This document shows, in pieces, positions 12,785 through 22,462 of a stretch of DNA of 64,000 nucleotides. Numbering within the stretch: the first letter of the stretch is position 1; the number at the start of each line of letters is the position of its first letter. This DNA comes from Caryophanales bacterium (lineage in GTDB: Bacteria; Bacillota; Bacilli; JARBTR01). The DNA lies in assembly GCA_029240105.1 (NCBI GenBank), contig JARBTR010000003.1:56411-120410 (forward strand), read 5' to 3'. The notes under the pieces are model-generated. The model was not told the origin of the DNA and made no database searches. It saw only the letters and a program-made list of their open reading frames with translations. The translations under genes were made by a program, and so were the position numbers.

Positions 12785-13699
12785 TTGGCTGATGAGAAGA
12801 ATATTGGAGAATTAAAAAAAGAAGCTGCCGCGAAAGCAAAAGCTGCCGCATTAGCCAAATTAAACCGTGAAAAAGAACAAAAGGATAAGAATACGGTACA
12901 AAAATCTTCTACTAGCGGTCCAGTTGTAAAAATTAATGCAAATGTGAGAAAATCTCAAGAAATTAAAACAAAAATAGACGATGTTGAAAATAAGAAGGAC
13001 TTTGCAAAAGAAAAAGCAACTACGACAGTAAAGGCAAATCCAACCGTTCAACAGACCAAAGGTTCTGCCAAAGAGTATAAGGACGAAGAAAAGGAAAAGG
13101 CTATTGCTTTAGCAAAAGAAAAAGTAGCAGCTGCTGCAAAAGCAAAAGGCACAAGCTCCTCAGTTGCGGGTATTACTAATGAAATTTCTGACAAAAAAAT
13201 TGAAGTGTCATCTGTCAATCAACCGCTACTTGACCTTATAAAGAAGGAAGTAGGGAATAACTTAGGCAGTAATATTATTGAAGAATTATATATTAATAAA
13301 CTGTCAAAGGATATTCCTACACTAATTGTAAATAAAAATAACTTTTATAAACTAGCAAAGGTTCTAAAAGAAAATAAAAATTTAGATTTTGACTACTTTA
13401 ATCATCTGCATGGAACAGACTTCCAAACACATATGGAGGTATACATACAAATTCGATCATATAAAAATGGTTATGATCTTGCTTTAAAAACAAAACTTAA
13501 TCGCGAGTATCCAGAAGTGGACTCGCTTACTTCACTTTGGGAAGGTGCAAGTTGGCCTGAATCTGAAGCTTTTGATTTGTTAGGTATTAAATTTAATGGG
13601 AACCCTGACTTACACCGCATTTTCCTGGGTGAAAGCTGGGTTGGTCATCCTCTTCGGAAAGATTATCAACCATACGAAGAGGAGGTTGTATCAGAATGA
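12785..13699 (+). CDS. nuoC: Complex I subunit NuoC with a long Ala/Lys N-terminal extension
   Basis: 304 residues, about twice the core domain. Residues 1 to about 145 are low-complexity, rich in Ala, Lys and Glu (KKEAAAKAKAAALAKL, KEKAIALAKEKVAAAAKAK) and probably form charged helices or disorder. The C-terminal part is the conserved 30-kDa subunit, with SLWEGASWPESEAFDLLGI and HPLRKDYQPYEEE. Starts with TTG one codon behind the nuoB stop, with AAGGTGA upstream. Similar extensions occur in the Bacillus cereus group to my knowledge. Overlaps nuoD by four bases. Confidence 0.93.
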   Translation: MADEKNIGELKKEAAAKAKAAALAKLNREKEQKDKNTVQKSSTSGPVVKINANVRKSQEIKTKIDDVENKKDFAKEKATTTVKANPTVQQTKGSAKEYKDEEKEKAIALAKEKVAAAAKAKGTSSSVAGITNEISDKKIEVSSVNQPLLDLIKKEVGNNLGSNIIEELYINKLSKDIPTLIVNKNNFYKLAKVLKENKNLDFDYFNHLHGTDFQTHMEVYIQIRSYKNGYDLALKTKLNREYPEVDSLTSLWEGASWPESEAFDLLGIKFNGNPDLHRIFLGESWVGHPLRKDYQPYEEEVVSE

Positions 13700-14796
13700 T
13701 TCGCACTGAAGAAATGTTATTAAATGTCGGCCCACAACACCCATCAACCCATGGGGTTTTCAGATTGGTGATTAAAATTGATGGAGAAATTATAACTGAA
13801 GCAAAACCAGTTATCGGTTATCTACACCGAGGAACGGAAAAGCTAGCAGAAAACCTTCAATACACACAAATCATTCCTTACACTGACCGCATGGATTATG
13901 TTTCTGCAATGACAACAAATTATGTGTTTTGTCATGCTGTTGAAACTTTGGCAGGTATTGAGGTGCCAGAAAGAGCAGAATACATTCGTGTAATATCAAT
14001 GGAACTAAGTCGAATTGCTAGTCATCTAGTATGGTTTGGTACCTTCTTGTTGGATCTTGGAGCAGTGAGTCCATTTCTGTTTGCTTTCCGTGAAAGAGAA
14101 ATGATTTTAAACTTTCTGAACGAATTAACTGGTGCCCGTTTGACTTTTAACTACATGCGAGTGGGTGGTGTGAAATGGGATGTTCCTGAAGGTTGGCTAG
14201 AAAAGGTAAAAGATTTCATACCTTATATGCGTGAGCAATTATCAGGATATCATAATTTGGCAATTGGAAATGAAATTGTACAAAGTCGTTTAAAAGGAAT
14301 CGGGAAATATACACCGAAAGAAGCAATCTCTTACTCGTTGAGTGGAGCTAATTTAAGATGTACAGGCATTCATTCAGATGTTAGAAAAATAAAACCTTAC
14401 TCAATTTATGAACATTTCAACTTTAAAGAAGCAATTCGAAATGAAGGAGATTGTTGGTCACGTCTTGAATGTAGAATTGAAGAAATATCAGAGTCTTTAA
14501 ATATAATTGAACAGGCAATTGAGCAGTTTCCGAAAACAGGTGAAATTTTAGGTAAAGTTCCTAAAATTATTAAAGCACCTCCTGGAGAGACATATGTAAG
14601 TATTGAATCCCCTCGCGGAGAAATTAGCTGCTACATTGCAAGTGATGGAAAAAAAGAGCCATATCGTGTGAAATTTAGAAGGCCATCATTTCATAATCTT
14701 CAAATTTTACCAAAATTATTAATTGGTCAAAATATATCAAACCTAATTGTTATTTTAGGCGCGATTGATATTATTCTTGGGGAGGTAGATGGTTAA
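13696..14796 (+). CDS. nuoD: Complex I subunit NuoD
   Basis: 49-kDa subunit, 366 residues, related to the large subunit of NiFe hydrogenases; it forms the quinone cavity with NuoB. Conserved NVGPQHPSTHGVFRL at the N-terminus contains the histidine that lies by the quinone, and GYLHRGTEKL follows. C-terminal ILGEVDG is the usual end. ATG overlaps the nuoC stop (ATGA). NuoC and NuoD are separate proteins here, not the fusion seen in E. coli. Confidence 0.96.
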   Translation: MIRTEEMLLNVGPQHPSTHGVFRLVIKIDGEIITEAKPVIGYLHRGTEKLAENLQYTQIIPYTDRMDYVSAMTTNYVFCHAVETLAGIEVPERAEYIRVISMELSRIASHLVWFGTFLLDLGAVSPFLFAFREREMILNFLNELTGARLTFNYMRVGGVKWDVPEGWLEKVKDFIPYMREQLSGYHNLAIGNEIVQSRLKGIGKYTPKEAISYSLSGANLRCTGIHSDVRKIKPYSIYEHFNFKEAIRNEGDCWSRLECRIEEISESLNIIEQAIEQFPKTGEILGKVPKIIKAPPGETYVSIESPRGEISCYIASDGKKEPYRVKFRRPSFHNLQILPKLLIGQNISNLIVILGAIDIILGEVDG

Positions 14797-15809
14797 TGAT
14801 ACAGGATTTATTAACTGAATCCCCAGGGTGGGCAAATTTTACCATCTTTTTTCTATTAGCCACAATATTTTTATTGGTAGTCTTAGGGTTTGTAACCTAT
14901 GCAATTCTAGCAGAACGTAAAGTAATGGGTTTTATGCAACTCCGACATGGTCCAAACCAAGTAGGCGGAAGATGGGGCCTTTTACAGACGGTTGCGGATG
15001 TTCTAAAGTTATTATTAAAAGAAGATATCATACCAGCTGCAGCGGATAAAAAGCTGTTCGTTTTAGCACCGATAATTTCGTTTGCACCAGCATTCATGGT
15101 GTGTGCTGTATTGCCTTTTACAGACGCCTTCCAATTTGCTGACATTGGCGTAGGGTTGCTATATTATGTAGCAGTATCAGGGATTTCAACAATTGGTATT
15201 ATAACTGGAGCATGGGCATCTAATAACAAGTATGCCTTACTAGGTGGAATGCGAGCTGTAGCTCAAGTAATTTCCTATGAAATTCCATTGGTAATGTCTG
15301 TGGTCGGGATCATTCTTTTAACGGGAAGTTTGAGTTTAAACAATATTGTTTTAGCACAAGAAGGAAATATGCTTAGTTGGTTTATTGTTATGCAACCAAT
15401 TGGCTTCTGTGTGTTTTTTATATCAGCTTTTGCAGAATTAAATCGTACACCATTTGACTTACCAGAAGCAGAGTCTGAATTAGTAGCGGGATACCATGTT
15501 GAATATTCTGGATTTAGATGGGCATTTTTTATGCTTTCTGAGTACGTATATTTATTTGCAATGTCAGCTTTAATTACAATCTTATATTTAGGTGGCTGGT
15601 GGCCACCAATTGCAGCATTGAGTTTTATACCAGGGGCTGTTTGGTTCGCGGTAAAGTTTGCAGTAATAGTTTTTATTTTTGTATGGACACGATCAACCCT
15701 CCCTCGTGTAAAGGTTGATCAATTAATGGGATTTGCTTGGAAAGTGTTGCTTCCAATTGCTTTAGCAAATATTTTCTTCACAGCAATGCTTCAAACCATT
15801 TTTTCATAG
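14796..15809 (+). CDS. nuoH: Complex I subunit NuoH
   Basis: Eight-helix membrane subunit (ND1), 337 residues, linking the hydrophilic arm to the proton pumps. Signature segments AERKVMGFMQLRHGPNQVG and FAELNRTPFDLPEAESELVAGYHVEYSG are intact, including the acidic residues of the E-channel. The start overlaps the nuoD stop as TAATG. Confidence 0.96.
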   Translation: MIQDLLTESPGWANFTIFFLLATIFLLVVLGFVTYAILAERKVMGFMQLRHGPNQVGGRWGLLQTVADVLKLLLKEDIIPAAADKKLFVLAPIISFAPAFMVCAVLPFTDAFQFADIGVGLLYYVAVSGISTIGIITGAWASNNKYALLGGMRAVAQVISYEIPLVMSVVGIILLTGSLSLNNIVLAQEGNMLSWFIVMQPIGFCVFFISAFAELNRTPFDLPEAESELVAGYHVEYSGFRWAFFMLSEYVYLFAMSALITILYLGGWWPPIAALSFIPGAVWFAVKFAVIVFIFVWTRSTLPRVKVDQLMGFAWKVLLPIALANIFFTAMLQTIFS

Positions 15810-15844
15810 TTCTATGCTCTAAAAGTAGTTGAGGAGTGTTTTAT

Positions 15845-16264
15845 ATGAGTGGAATTGCTAAAGGGTTTCAATACACCCTCAATCAATTAACAAAAGAAAA
15901 AGTAACATACGATTACCCTAGAAAACCAATCCCTTTACCGGATCGGTTTCGTGGAATTCAAAAATTTCACCCAGAAAAATGTATAGTGTGTAATCAATGT
16001 ATGAGCATATGCCCAACTGGTTGTATTAACCTTACTGGTAAGAAACATCCTGATCCTACAAAGAGAGGGAAAATCATAGACACATATGATTTAAATTTTG
16101 AAACCTGCATTTTATGTGATTTATGTACAGAAGTTTGTCCAACTGGTGCGATTACAATGACTAATAATTTTGAACTAGCAGAATATAGTCGTGATGGTTT
16201 ATTAAAAAATTTACAATGGCTTGATGAAAATGATGAAAATATACGGGAGGAGAGTATACTATGA
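15845..16264 (+). CDS. nuoI: Complex I subunit NuoI (two 4Fe-4S clusters)
   Basis: About 139 residues. Two complete ferredoxin motifs, CIVCNQCMSICPTGC and CILCDLCTEVCPTGA, bind clusters N6a and N6b that feed electrons to NuoB. With NuoE, NuoF and NuoG missing from the operon, NuoI is the most distal electron-accepting subunit encoded here. ATG 15845 is chosen over GTG 15836 because the GTG lies inside the GAGGAG site. Confidence 0.95.
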   Translation: MSGIAKGFQYTLNQLTKEKVTYDYPRKPIPLPDRFRGIQKFHPEKCIVCNQCMSICPTGCINLTGKKHPDPTKRGKIIDTYDLNFETCILCDLCTEVCPTGAITMTNNFELAEYSRDGLLKNLQWLDENDENIREESIL

Positions 16265-16773
16265 GCGGTGAATACATCGTTTTTCTGTTCCTTTCCCTTG
16301 TTGCAGTATCGAGTGGAACACTTATGCTTATATCCAAAAAAGTCATGCATATGATGGTTGCTCTTATTTTTACATTTATTAGCATCTCAGGGATATACAT
16401 TTTACTTTCAGCAGAATTTATAGCAGCAGTTCAAGTGATGGTCTATTCTGGTGCAGTTGCTATCATTATGATTTTTGGGATAATGCTAACAAACCACCAT
16501 GATTCTTCAAGAAATAAAGCTCCATTAATTAGAAGGTTATTAGTTGGAATATCCATAATACTTTTTTCAATATCTATGTATGTTGGCATATCTCATTTAA
16601 AAATTTCATTAGCCGAAGTTGCTTTACATGAAAATAATACAGAAAAAATCGGGATTGCCCTTTTTTCTGATTACGTAATTCCTTTTGAAATTGCTTCCCT
16701 TGTATTGCTTGTTGCTTTAGTAGGGGCAATTGTCATTGCAAAGAATGATAACGTGGAAGGGGGCAATCAGTAA
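16261..16773 (+). CDS. nuoJ: Complex I subunit NuoJ
   Basis: Five-helix membrane subunit (ND6), 170 residues. The conserved third-helix region with [21 protein letters not shown] is clear. Starts within the nuoI stop (ATGA overlap) and ends within the nuoK start (TAATG). Slightly more divergent at the C-terminus than its neighbours, as usual for this subunit. Confidence 0.94.
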   Translation: MSGEYIVFLFLSLVAVSSGTLMLISKKVMHMMVALIFTFISISGIYILLSAEFIAAVQVMVYSGAVAIIMIFGIMLTNHHDSSRNKAPLIRRLLVGISIILFSISMYVGISHLKISLAEVALHENNTEKIGIALFSDYVIPFEIASLVLLVALVGAIVIAKNDNVEGGNQ

Positions 16774-17087
16774 TGGAGAATGTACCTTTACAGGCTTACC
16801 TGCTTCTTGCTCTTGCTCTGTTCTGCATAGGTATGTATGGTGCTTTAACAAAGAAAAATTCTGTTATTGTTTTGATATCTATTGAATTAATGTTAAATGC
16901 AGCGAATATAAATCTTGTTGCTTTCAGCAAATATGGGGTATTACCTTCTATAAATGGTCAGATATTTGCCCTTTTTTCAATTGTTATTGCTGCAGCTCAA
17001 TCAGCTGTAGGAATTGCCATACTAATTGCAGCATACCGCAACAAAAATACGGTCAATATGAATCTGTTTAATAAATTAAAAAATTAA
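16773..17087 (+). CDS. nuoK: Complex I subunit NuoK
   Basis: Three-helix subunit (ND4L), 104 residues. The membrane glutamates used in proton transfer are seen in [17 protein letters not shown]; the [16 protein letters not shown] segment is typical of helix 3. A 70-base gap with a small hairpin (GTATTG/CAATAC, 17114-17133) separates it from nuoL. Confidence 0.95.
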   Translation: MENVPLQAYLLLALALFCIGMYGALTKKNSVIVLISIELMLNAANINLVAFSKYGVLPSINGQIFALFSIVIAAAQSAVGIAILIAAYRNKNTVNMNLFNKLKN

Positions 17088-17157
17088 CAATTTTTTAGTG
17101 TCTTATCTTGTTGGTATTGTTTTATAGCAATACGTACATGAAGGGGAAATGAATTTT

Positions 17158-19035
17158 ATGATGGAATTTTCTTGGATTATCCCACTCTTTCCGCTTTTAT
17201 CTTTTGTTTTAATACTTTTTTTTGGGAAAAAATTAAAGCATTTTAGCGCATATTTGGGTATAGGATTTGTTGGAATATCATTTGTTCTATCCATTTTTAC
17301 TTTAATAGAGCGATTTTCAAATCCAACATATAAAAAAGAATTTATTTGGATAAAAATTGGAGAAAGTCATTTAAGTGCTGGGTATGAAGTGAACCAGTTA
17401 AATGCGCTAATGCTATTCATAGTCTCTTTAGTGAGTTTTCTTGTACATATCTACTCTAATGGATATATGAAAGGGGACAAAAGGTTTCCGATTTTTTATG
17501 GGTACCTAGGATTATTCACTGCAGCGATGTTGGCTTTAGTGATATCTCCTAACCTATTACAAATGTACGTTTTCTGGGAGTTAGTAGGGTTAGGATCATT
17601 TCTTCTAATTGGATTTTACAACACGAAGGAAAGTGCAAAAGAAGCTGCAAAAAAAGCCTTTATTATGACAAGAATTGGTGATACAGGTTTTTTAGTGGGG
17701 ATTCTCCTTCTTTACTCAAAAGTTGGTACTTTTAATTTTAACGAGATTTTTTATGCTGTTCAGGCTGGTGTTCTATCTCCACGTGCATTAACGGTTGTAG
17801 GGTTGTTGATTTTTATTGGAGCAATGGGAAAATCAGGCCAATTTCCATTACACACATGGTTACCAGATGCTATGGAAGGACCAACACCTGTTTCGGCATT
17901 AATTCACGCAGCAACAATGGTTGCTGCTGGTGTTTATTTGGTGGCAACAATGTTTCCTCTTTTTGTTGCAAGTAAGACTATACTCCTAATAGTTTCTATT
18001 ATAGGTGGGTTAACTGCAATTTTTGCAGCTTCAATAGGACTAGTACAAAAAGATCTTAAAAAAATTCTTGCCTATTCTACCATAAGTCAATTGGGATATA
18101 TGATGTTGGCTCTTGGTTCTGCAGGATATGTAGCAGGAGTATTTCATCTTACAACACATGCTTTCTTTAAAGCGCTTCTTTTCTTGGCTGCTGGTAGTGT
18201 TATTCACGCTGTTCATACTCAAAATATAGATGAGATGGGTGGCCTTTGGAGAAAAATGAAATTTACCGCACCATTGTTCTTAATTGGGACATTAGCGTTG
18301 ACGGGAATACCGTTATTGTCAGGTTTTTTTAGTAAAGATGAAATCTTGATATCTGTTTGGAATCATGGAAACCCCTTTCTTTTTATCATTGCGATCGTTA
18401 CGGCATTCATGACATCATTCTATATGTTCAGAGTGTTTTTTATCGTATTTTTTGGGGACACTTCTGAGAATTCAAAGCGTGCTCATGAATCTTCCTTATG
18501 GATGATCATACCCATGTTTATTCTAGGAATTTTAGCTGTCGTTTCTGGATATATCAATACTTCATGGTTTGGAACCTATCTAGGTAACTGGATTTTAGAC
18601 GGAAATGAATATATTAAGGGAACTCATGAAAGTGCTTCAACGTGGATTATGTCTTTAGGAGTCATAGTATCAGGTTTAGGAATTTACCTCGCTTGGGAAA
18701 TCTATGTAAGAAAAAATCAAAAATTACTACGATTCGTTAATCCTGAAGGAACTACATATCGAATCTTATCAAATAGGTATTACATGGATGAAATTTATGG
18801 AGTAACTGTTGTTCCGATGACAAGATTTTTTAGCATATTCCTTTCTTTTATAGAAATTGTCTTTGTTAAAGGAATAATGAAATTGGTCGTTTACATTTTT
18901 AGTTTGTTTTCTACTATTTTTATAAAAATTCAAAATGGACAAGCGCAAACCTATGGGGCAATAGCTTTTCTTGGTTTAGCAATTGTCATCTTTCTACTTG
19001 TTTTAACAGGGGGGTATTTTAAATGGATACTATAA
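17158..19035 (+). CDS. nuoL: Complex I antiporter-like subunit NuoL
   Basis: Proton-pumping subunit (ND5) of about 625 residues. Antiporter-type core motifs are present: FWELVGLGSFLLIGFY, the lysine-bearing GKSGQFPLHTWLPDAMEGPTPVSALIHAATMV and KKILAYSTISQLGYM. The C-terminal lateral helix region (VFVKGIMKLVVYIFSLF) is retained. ATG 17149 lies only two bases behind AAGGGG, so ATG 17158 is the more likely start; this is uncertain by three codons. Overlaps nuoM by 13 bases. Confidence 0.94.
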   Translation: MMEFSWIIPLFPLLSFVLILFFGKKLKHFSAYLGIGFVGISFVLSIFTLIERFSNPTYKKEFIWIKIGESHLSAGYEVNQLNALMLFIVSLVSFLVHIYSNGYMKGDKRFPIFYGYLGLFTAAMLALVISPNLLQMYVFWELVGLGSFLLIGFYNTKESAKEAAKKAFIMTRIGDTGFLVGILLLYSKVGTFNFNEIFYAVQAGVLSPRALTVVGLLIFIGAMGKSGQFPLHTWLPDAMEGPTPVSALIHAATMVAAGVYLVATMFPLFVASKTILLIVSIIGGLTAIFAASIGLVQKDLKKILAYSTISQLGYMMLALGSAGYVAGVFHLTTHAFFKALLFLAAGSVIHAVHTQNIDEMGGLWRKMKFTAPLFLIGTLALTGIPLLSGFFSKDEILISVWNHGNPFLFIIAIVTAFMTSFYMFRVFFIVFFGDTSENSKRAHESSLWMIIPMFILGILAVVSGYINTSWFGTYLGNWILDGNEYIKGTHESASTWIMSLGVIVSGLGIYLAWEIYVRKNQKLLRFVNPEGTTYRILSNRYYMDEIYGVTVVPMTRFFSIFLSFIEIVFVKGIMKLVVYIFSLFSTIFIKIQNGQAQTYGAIAFLGLAIVIFLLVLTGGYFKWIL

Positions 19036-20549
19036 TACTAAATACCCTAATATTTTCTCCTCTTCTTGGAATAGTTCTTTTGTTTTTATGGAAGACAAAA
19101 AATGAAATATCTATAAAATGGGTAGGAGTATTGTCTACAGTTCCAAGTTTAGTTTTATCTATATATCTGTTTTTTGCTACTAAATTTGGAGAAGATCTCT
19201 CTAGATTTTCAATTTCCTATAGGTGGTTTCGTTTTGGTAGAAATGATATAGAGGAACTAGAAAAATTCTTTGCGGTAAATTTTCAATTGAATGTGGATTC
19301 ATTAGCTGTTGTCATGTTGTTACTTACTACTATTATTTCAACTATGGCTGCGTTTTCTATTTTCAAAATTAATAAGAACTTAAAAGGTTTTGTTTCTCTT
19401 TTTCTAGTGTTGGAAACAGGGATGCTGGGTGTTTTTGCGGCTGGAAATATGATTCTGTTTTTCTTATTCTTTGAAATGACATTGATATCCACTTTCTTTT
19501 TAACGGGAAAATGGGGTTATGAACAAAGGGAGAAAGCAGCTTATCGATTTCTAATCTATAACGGTGTGGGATCCGCACTCCTTCTTTTTGTAATCATGAC
19601 TTTACAAGCAAGGTTTGGGACTACTGATATAAGTGTATTAACAAATAATCTTTCTAATATTGGCTTGGAATTAATATCGCCTATTTCTAGTGAATTGAGA
19701 TATGTATTGTTAGGAGCAATCATTCTGGCTTTTGGAATAAAATTACCATCATTCCCTTTTCATTCCTGGGTGTTAAAAATGCATACACAGGCACCTACAC
19801 CTGTTGTTATGTTACATGCAGGCATATTGCTAAAAATAGGTGCGTATGGATTAATTCGATTTGGGCTTGGAATGTTTCCAAATGAATTTAAAGATTTTGC
19901 ACCAATTCTAGCATTCATTGGTGTCTTGAATCTGTTGTTTGGTGCTTTTGTAGCGTTTATTCAAACGGATTTTAGATTTATGATTGCGTATTCTTCTGTT
20001 TCACATATGGGATTTGTTTTGATGGGACTTGGAGCGCTAAACGAGTTAGGTCTAGAAGCAGTAATCTTCACAGTCATCTCGCATGGGTTAATTTCAGCAT
20101 TTATGTTTTATTTAATTGGTATATTACTTGATCGTACAAAAACAACAGAACTTGTTGAAATAGGTGGTCTTAGCCAAAAGGCACCAGTGTTCTCAGGGTT
20201 CTTATTGTTTGGAACCATGGCATTACTTGGACTACCCGGTTTATCAGGTTTTGTAAGTGAGTTCACTAGCTTCTTGGCTCTATTTGAATCACAAAGGCTT
20301 TTAGCGGCGATTGGAACAATTGCAGGTATTCTTACAGCAGTTTTTGCTTTAAGTGCTACTTTAAAAATAACGTATGGTCCTATTAGAGTTCCGGATTCAA
20401 ATGTAGTCATTGAGGATTTGAATTGGCTAGAAAAAATACCATTAACAGTTTTGACTGGTTTAATCGTAATTATGGGTCTCTTACCAAATTTAGTCGGTAG
20501 CGAAGTGCAAGTCGTGATTCATACTCTTATTAACAGGATTTGGGGGTGA
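19023..20549 (+). CDS. nuoM: Complex I antiporter-like subunit NuoM
   Basis: 508-residue proton-pumping subunit (ND4). The conserved EMTLISTFFLTGKWG, KLPSFPFHSWVLKMHTQAPTPVVMLHAGILLKIGAYG and DFRFMIAYSSVSHMGFV stretches are visible. The start lies inside the end of nuoL behind a G-rich site (GGGGGGTATTTTAA). Ends four bases before the nuoN start region. Confidence 0.95.
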   Translation: MDTIILNTLIFSPLLGIVLLFLWKTKNEISIKWVGVLSTVPSLVLSIYLFFATKFGEDLSRFSISYRWFRFGRNDIEELEKFFAVNFQLNVDSLAVVMLLLTTIISTMAAFSIFKINKNLKGFVSLFLVLETGMLGVFAAGNMILFFLFFEMTLISTFFLTGKWGYEQREKAAYRFLIYNGVGSALLLFVIMTLQARFGTTDISVLTNNLSNIGLELISPISSELRYVLLGAIILAFGIKLPSFPFHSWVLKMHTQAPTPVVMLHAGILLKIGAYGLIRFGLGMFPNEFKDFAPILAFIGVLNLLFGAFVAFIQTDFRFMIAYSSVSHMGFVLMGLGALNELGLEAVIFTVISHGLISAFMFYLIGILLDRTKTTELVEIGGLSQKAPVFSGFLLFGTMALLGLPGLSGFVSEFTSFLALFESQRLLAAIGTIAGILTAVFALSATLKITYGPIRVPDSNVVIEDLNWLEKIPLTVLTGLIVIMGLLPNLVGSEVQVVIHTLINRIWG

Positions 20550-20553
20550 GGAT

Positions 20554-22050
20554 ATGAATTTTCAGGAATTGACCTCTTATTATTGGGGAGCTATGCTGCC
20601 TGAAATAATTATAGTCGCTACGATCGCGTTTCTTGTGGTTGCAGATTTAATAATAGAAAAAAGAAAATATCGTGATAAGTTTGGGTATATAGCTGTACTT
20701 GGCATTCTTCTCTCAATTACATCTTTACTGATACTTTTACCTGACGATAACTATTCTATTTTAAACGATAGTTTCTATTTGGATGGATTATCAAAGGCAT
20801 TTAAATTACTACTACTGCTTGGAACCTTATTGTCCTTGCTACTTGGAGTAGATTTAAAATTATCTAAAGGATTGGATCATGCACGTTCAGAATATTATTA
20901 TCTCTTTTTGTTCGCACTTCTAGGTGGTATGTTTTTATCCTCTAGTAATGATTTAATTACACTTTTTGTATCAATAGAACTGTTATCTATTAGTTCATTC
21001 ATACTTGTTGGTATACAGAATCATAGTCATAAATCTACTGAAGCAGCTTTAAAGTACGTTGTAAATGGTGGGATTTCTTCTGCTATAACACTATTCGGTT
21101 TTAGTTACTTATACGGATTAACGGGATCAACGAAGCTACAAGAAATGGCAAGTTTTTTAGCAGTTCCCCAGTCTACTTCGGTACAGTTAATGCTTGGAAT
21201 TGCTTTTTTACTCATATTGGTGGGTTTATCATTTAAGATTGCTACTTTTCCATTCCAAATGTGGGCACCAGACGCATATGAAGGCGCCAGCACGCCTGTC
21301 ACAGCCTTTCTAAGTGTTGTTTCGAAATCTGCGGGATTTATTTTATTAATTCGAGTTTTTTATACAGTTTTTGTATACGGAAAAACAGGTAATGTTACAG
21401 ATGATAGTTATTTTGAGGTGAACCAATTATTTATTGCTTCGTTGGCTAGTATAACAATGTTGGTAGGGAACTTAGCTGCTATAAAACAGAAACATATTAA
21501 AAGGATGTTGGCATATTCAAGTATAGCTCATGCGGGTTATATACTGGCTGCTTTTTCAGCTAGTAATGCTGTGTTTTCATTTGATGCACTTTGGTTTTAT
21601 TTACTAGCCTATTTGTTTATGTCAATTGGGATATTTGCTGTTATACAACACCTTTCAAATTCATCAGATGACGTTCAAACCACGGTATTTTCAGGATTGT
21701 ATAAGAAATCTCCAGCCCTAGCAATTATTTCTACAATCTTTCTGTTTTCGTTGGCAGGTATACCAGGTACTGCAGGATTTATTGGAAAATTAAACATTTT
21801 TATGGTATTGCTAAATGAACAAGAGGGTTTATTCGTTCTAGCAGGGATCTTATTACTGGCAACAATTGTTTCATACGTTTACTATTTTGGGTTAATGATT
21901 CAAATATTTAATAGAAAAGTTATTGAAAATAAAGTTGAACGAATGTCAATTAATATTAAATTTGTGTTATTAATTTGCCTGATTGGCACTATTTTGTTGG
22001 GAATCTACCCAGCTGTTGCAACAGATTTTTTCCATAGTATTTTATATTAA
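20554..22050 (+). CDS. nuoN: Complex I antiporter-like subunit NuoN
   Basis: 498-residue proton-pumping subunit (ND2). ATFPFQMWAPDAYEGASTPVTAFLSVVSKSAGF and KRMLAYSSIAHAGYILAAF are the family signatures, with the pump lysines retained. Ribosome binding site GGTGAGGAT precedes the ATG. Last gene of the nuo operon; a long-stem terminator follows. Confidence 0.95.
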   Translation: MNFQELTSYYWGAMLPEIIIVATIAFLVVADLIIEKRKYRDKFGYIAVLGILLSITSLLILLPDDNYSILNDSFYLDGLSKAFKLLLLLGTLLSLLLGVDLKLSKGLDHARSEYYYLFLFALLGGMFLSSSNDLITLFVSIELLSISSFILVGIQNHSHKSTEAALKYVVNGGISSAITLFGFSYLYGLTGSTKLQEMASFLAVPQSTSVQLMLGIAFLLILVGLSFKIATFPFQMWAPDAYEGASTPVTAFLSVVSKSAGFILLIRVFYTVFVYGKTGNVTDDSYFEVNQLFIASLASITMLVGNLAAIKQKHIKRMLAYSSIAHAGYILAAFSASNAVFSFDALWFYLLAYLFMSIGIFAVIQHLSNSSDDVQTTVFSGLYKKSPALAIISTIFLFSLAGIPGTAGFIGKLNIFMVLLNEQEGLFVLAGILLLATIVSYVYYFGLMIQIFNRKVIENKVERMSINIKFVLLICLIGTILLGIYPAVATDFFHSILY

Positions 22051-22079
22051 GGGAATTGTTTTATATGTTTAGAAAGCGG

Positions 22080-22124
22080 TGGGAGCAAAAGTTTGATTTA
22101 GTCAGACCTGCTCCCAACTTTTTT
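22080..22124 (+). terminator. Terminator of the nuo operon
   Basis: TGGGAGCA pairs with TGCTCCCA, and GTTTGA with TCAGAC (one G-U pair) inside, followed by CTTTTTT. Located about 30 bases behind nuoN and before ywzB. Confidence 0.85.
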
Positions 22125-22153
22125 AACTTAAATAAATACGAGGTGTACAAGCT

Positions 22154-22396
22154 ATGCAAACCAGTGAAATAAATGCTGTAGTTCAAATTTTCATACATCT
22201 TTCGTTTATTGCTATTTCGTGGTGGGCCATTCAGGCAATTCATTTTGAGAAAATTTTACGAAAAAATAAAATTGTTCAAGTAAAGGCCTTGTACATATTA
22301 TTGTCAATTGCGTTGGGTTCGTTAGTAAGTAATTTCTTTTTAAATTATTTACAAATGGGAATTAATTTATCTAGTCTTTTTTATAAAATGTACTAA
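22154..22396 (+). CDS. ywzB: DUF1146 family membrane protein (YwzB)
   Basis: 80-residue protein with two hydrophobic segments, matching the DUF1146/YwzB family by the central WWAIQAIHFEKILRKNK motif. Function unknown. In B. subtilis ywzB also lies between the atp operon and ywmB-murAA, which supports the call; here the whole nuo operon has been placed between. The ribosome binding site GAGGTG precedes the ATG by eight bases. Confidence 0.85.
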   Translation: MQTSEINAVVQIFIHLSFIAISWWAIQAIHFEKILRKNKIVQVKALYILLSIALGSLVSNFFLNYLQMGINLSSLFYKMY

Positions 22397-22462
22397 AATA
22401 CGGTTTGAATTAGGTATGAAATCCATTTCCAAGGAAACACTAAAATTGGGAGTGGATTTTTT

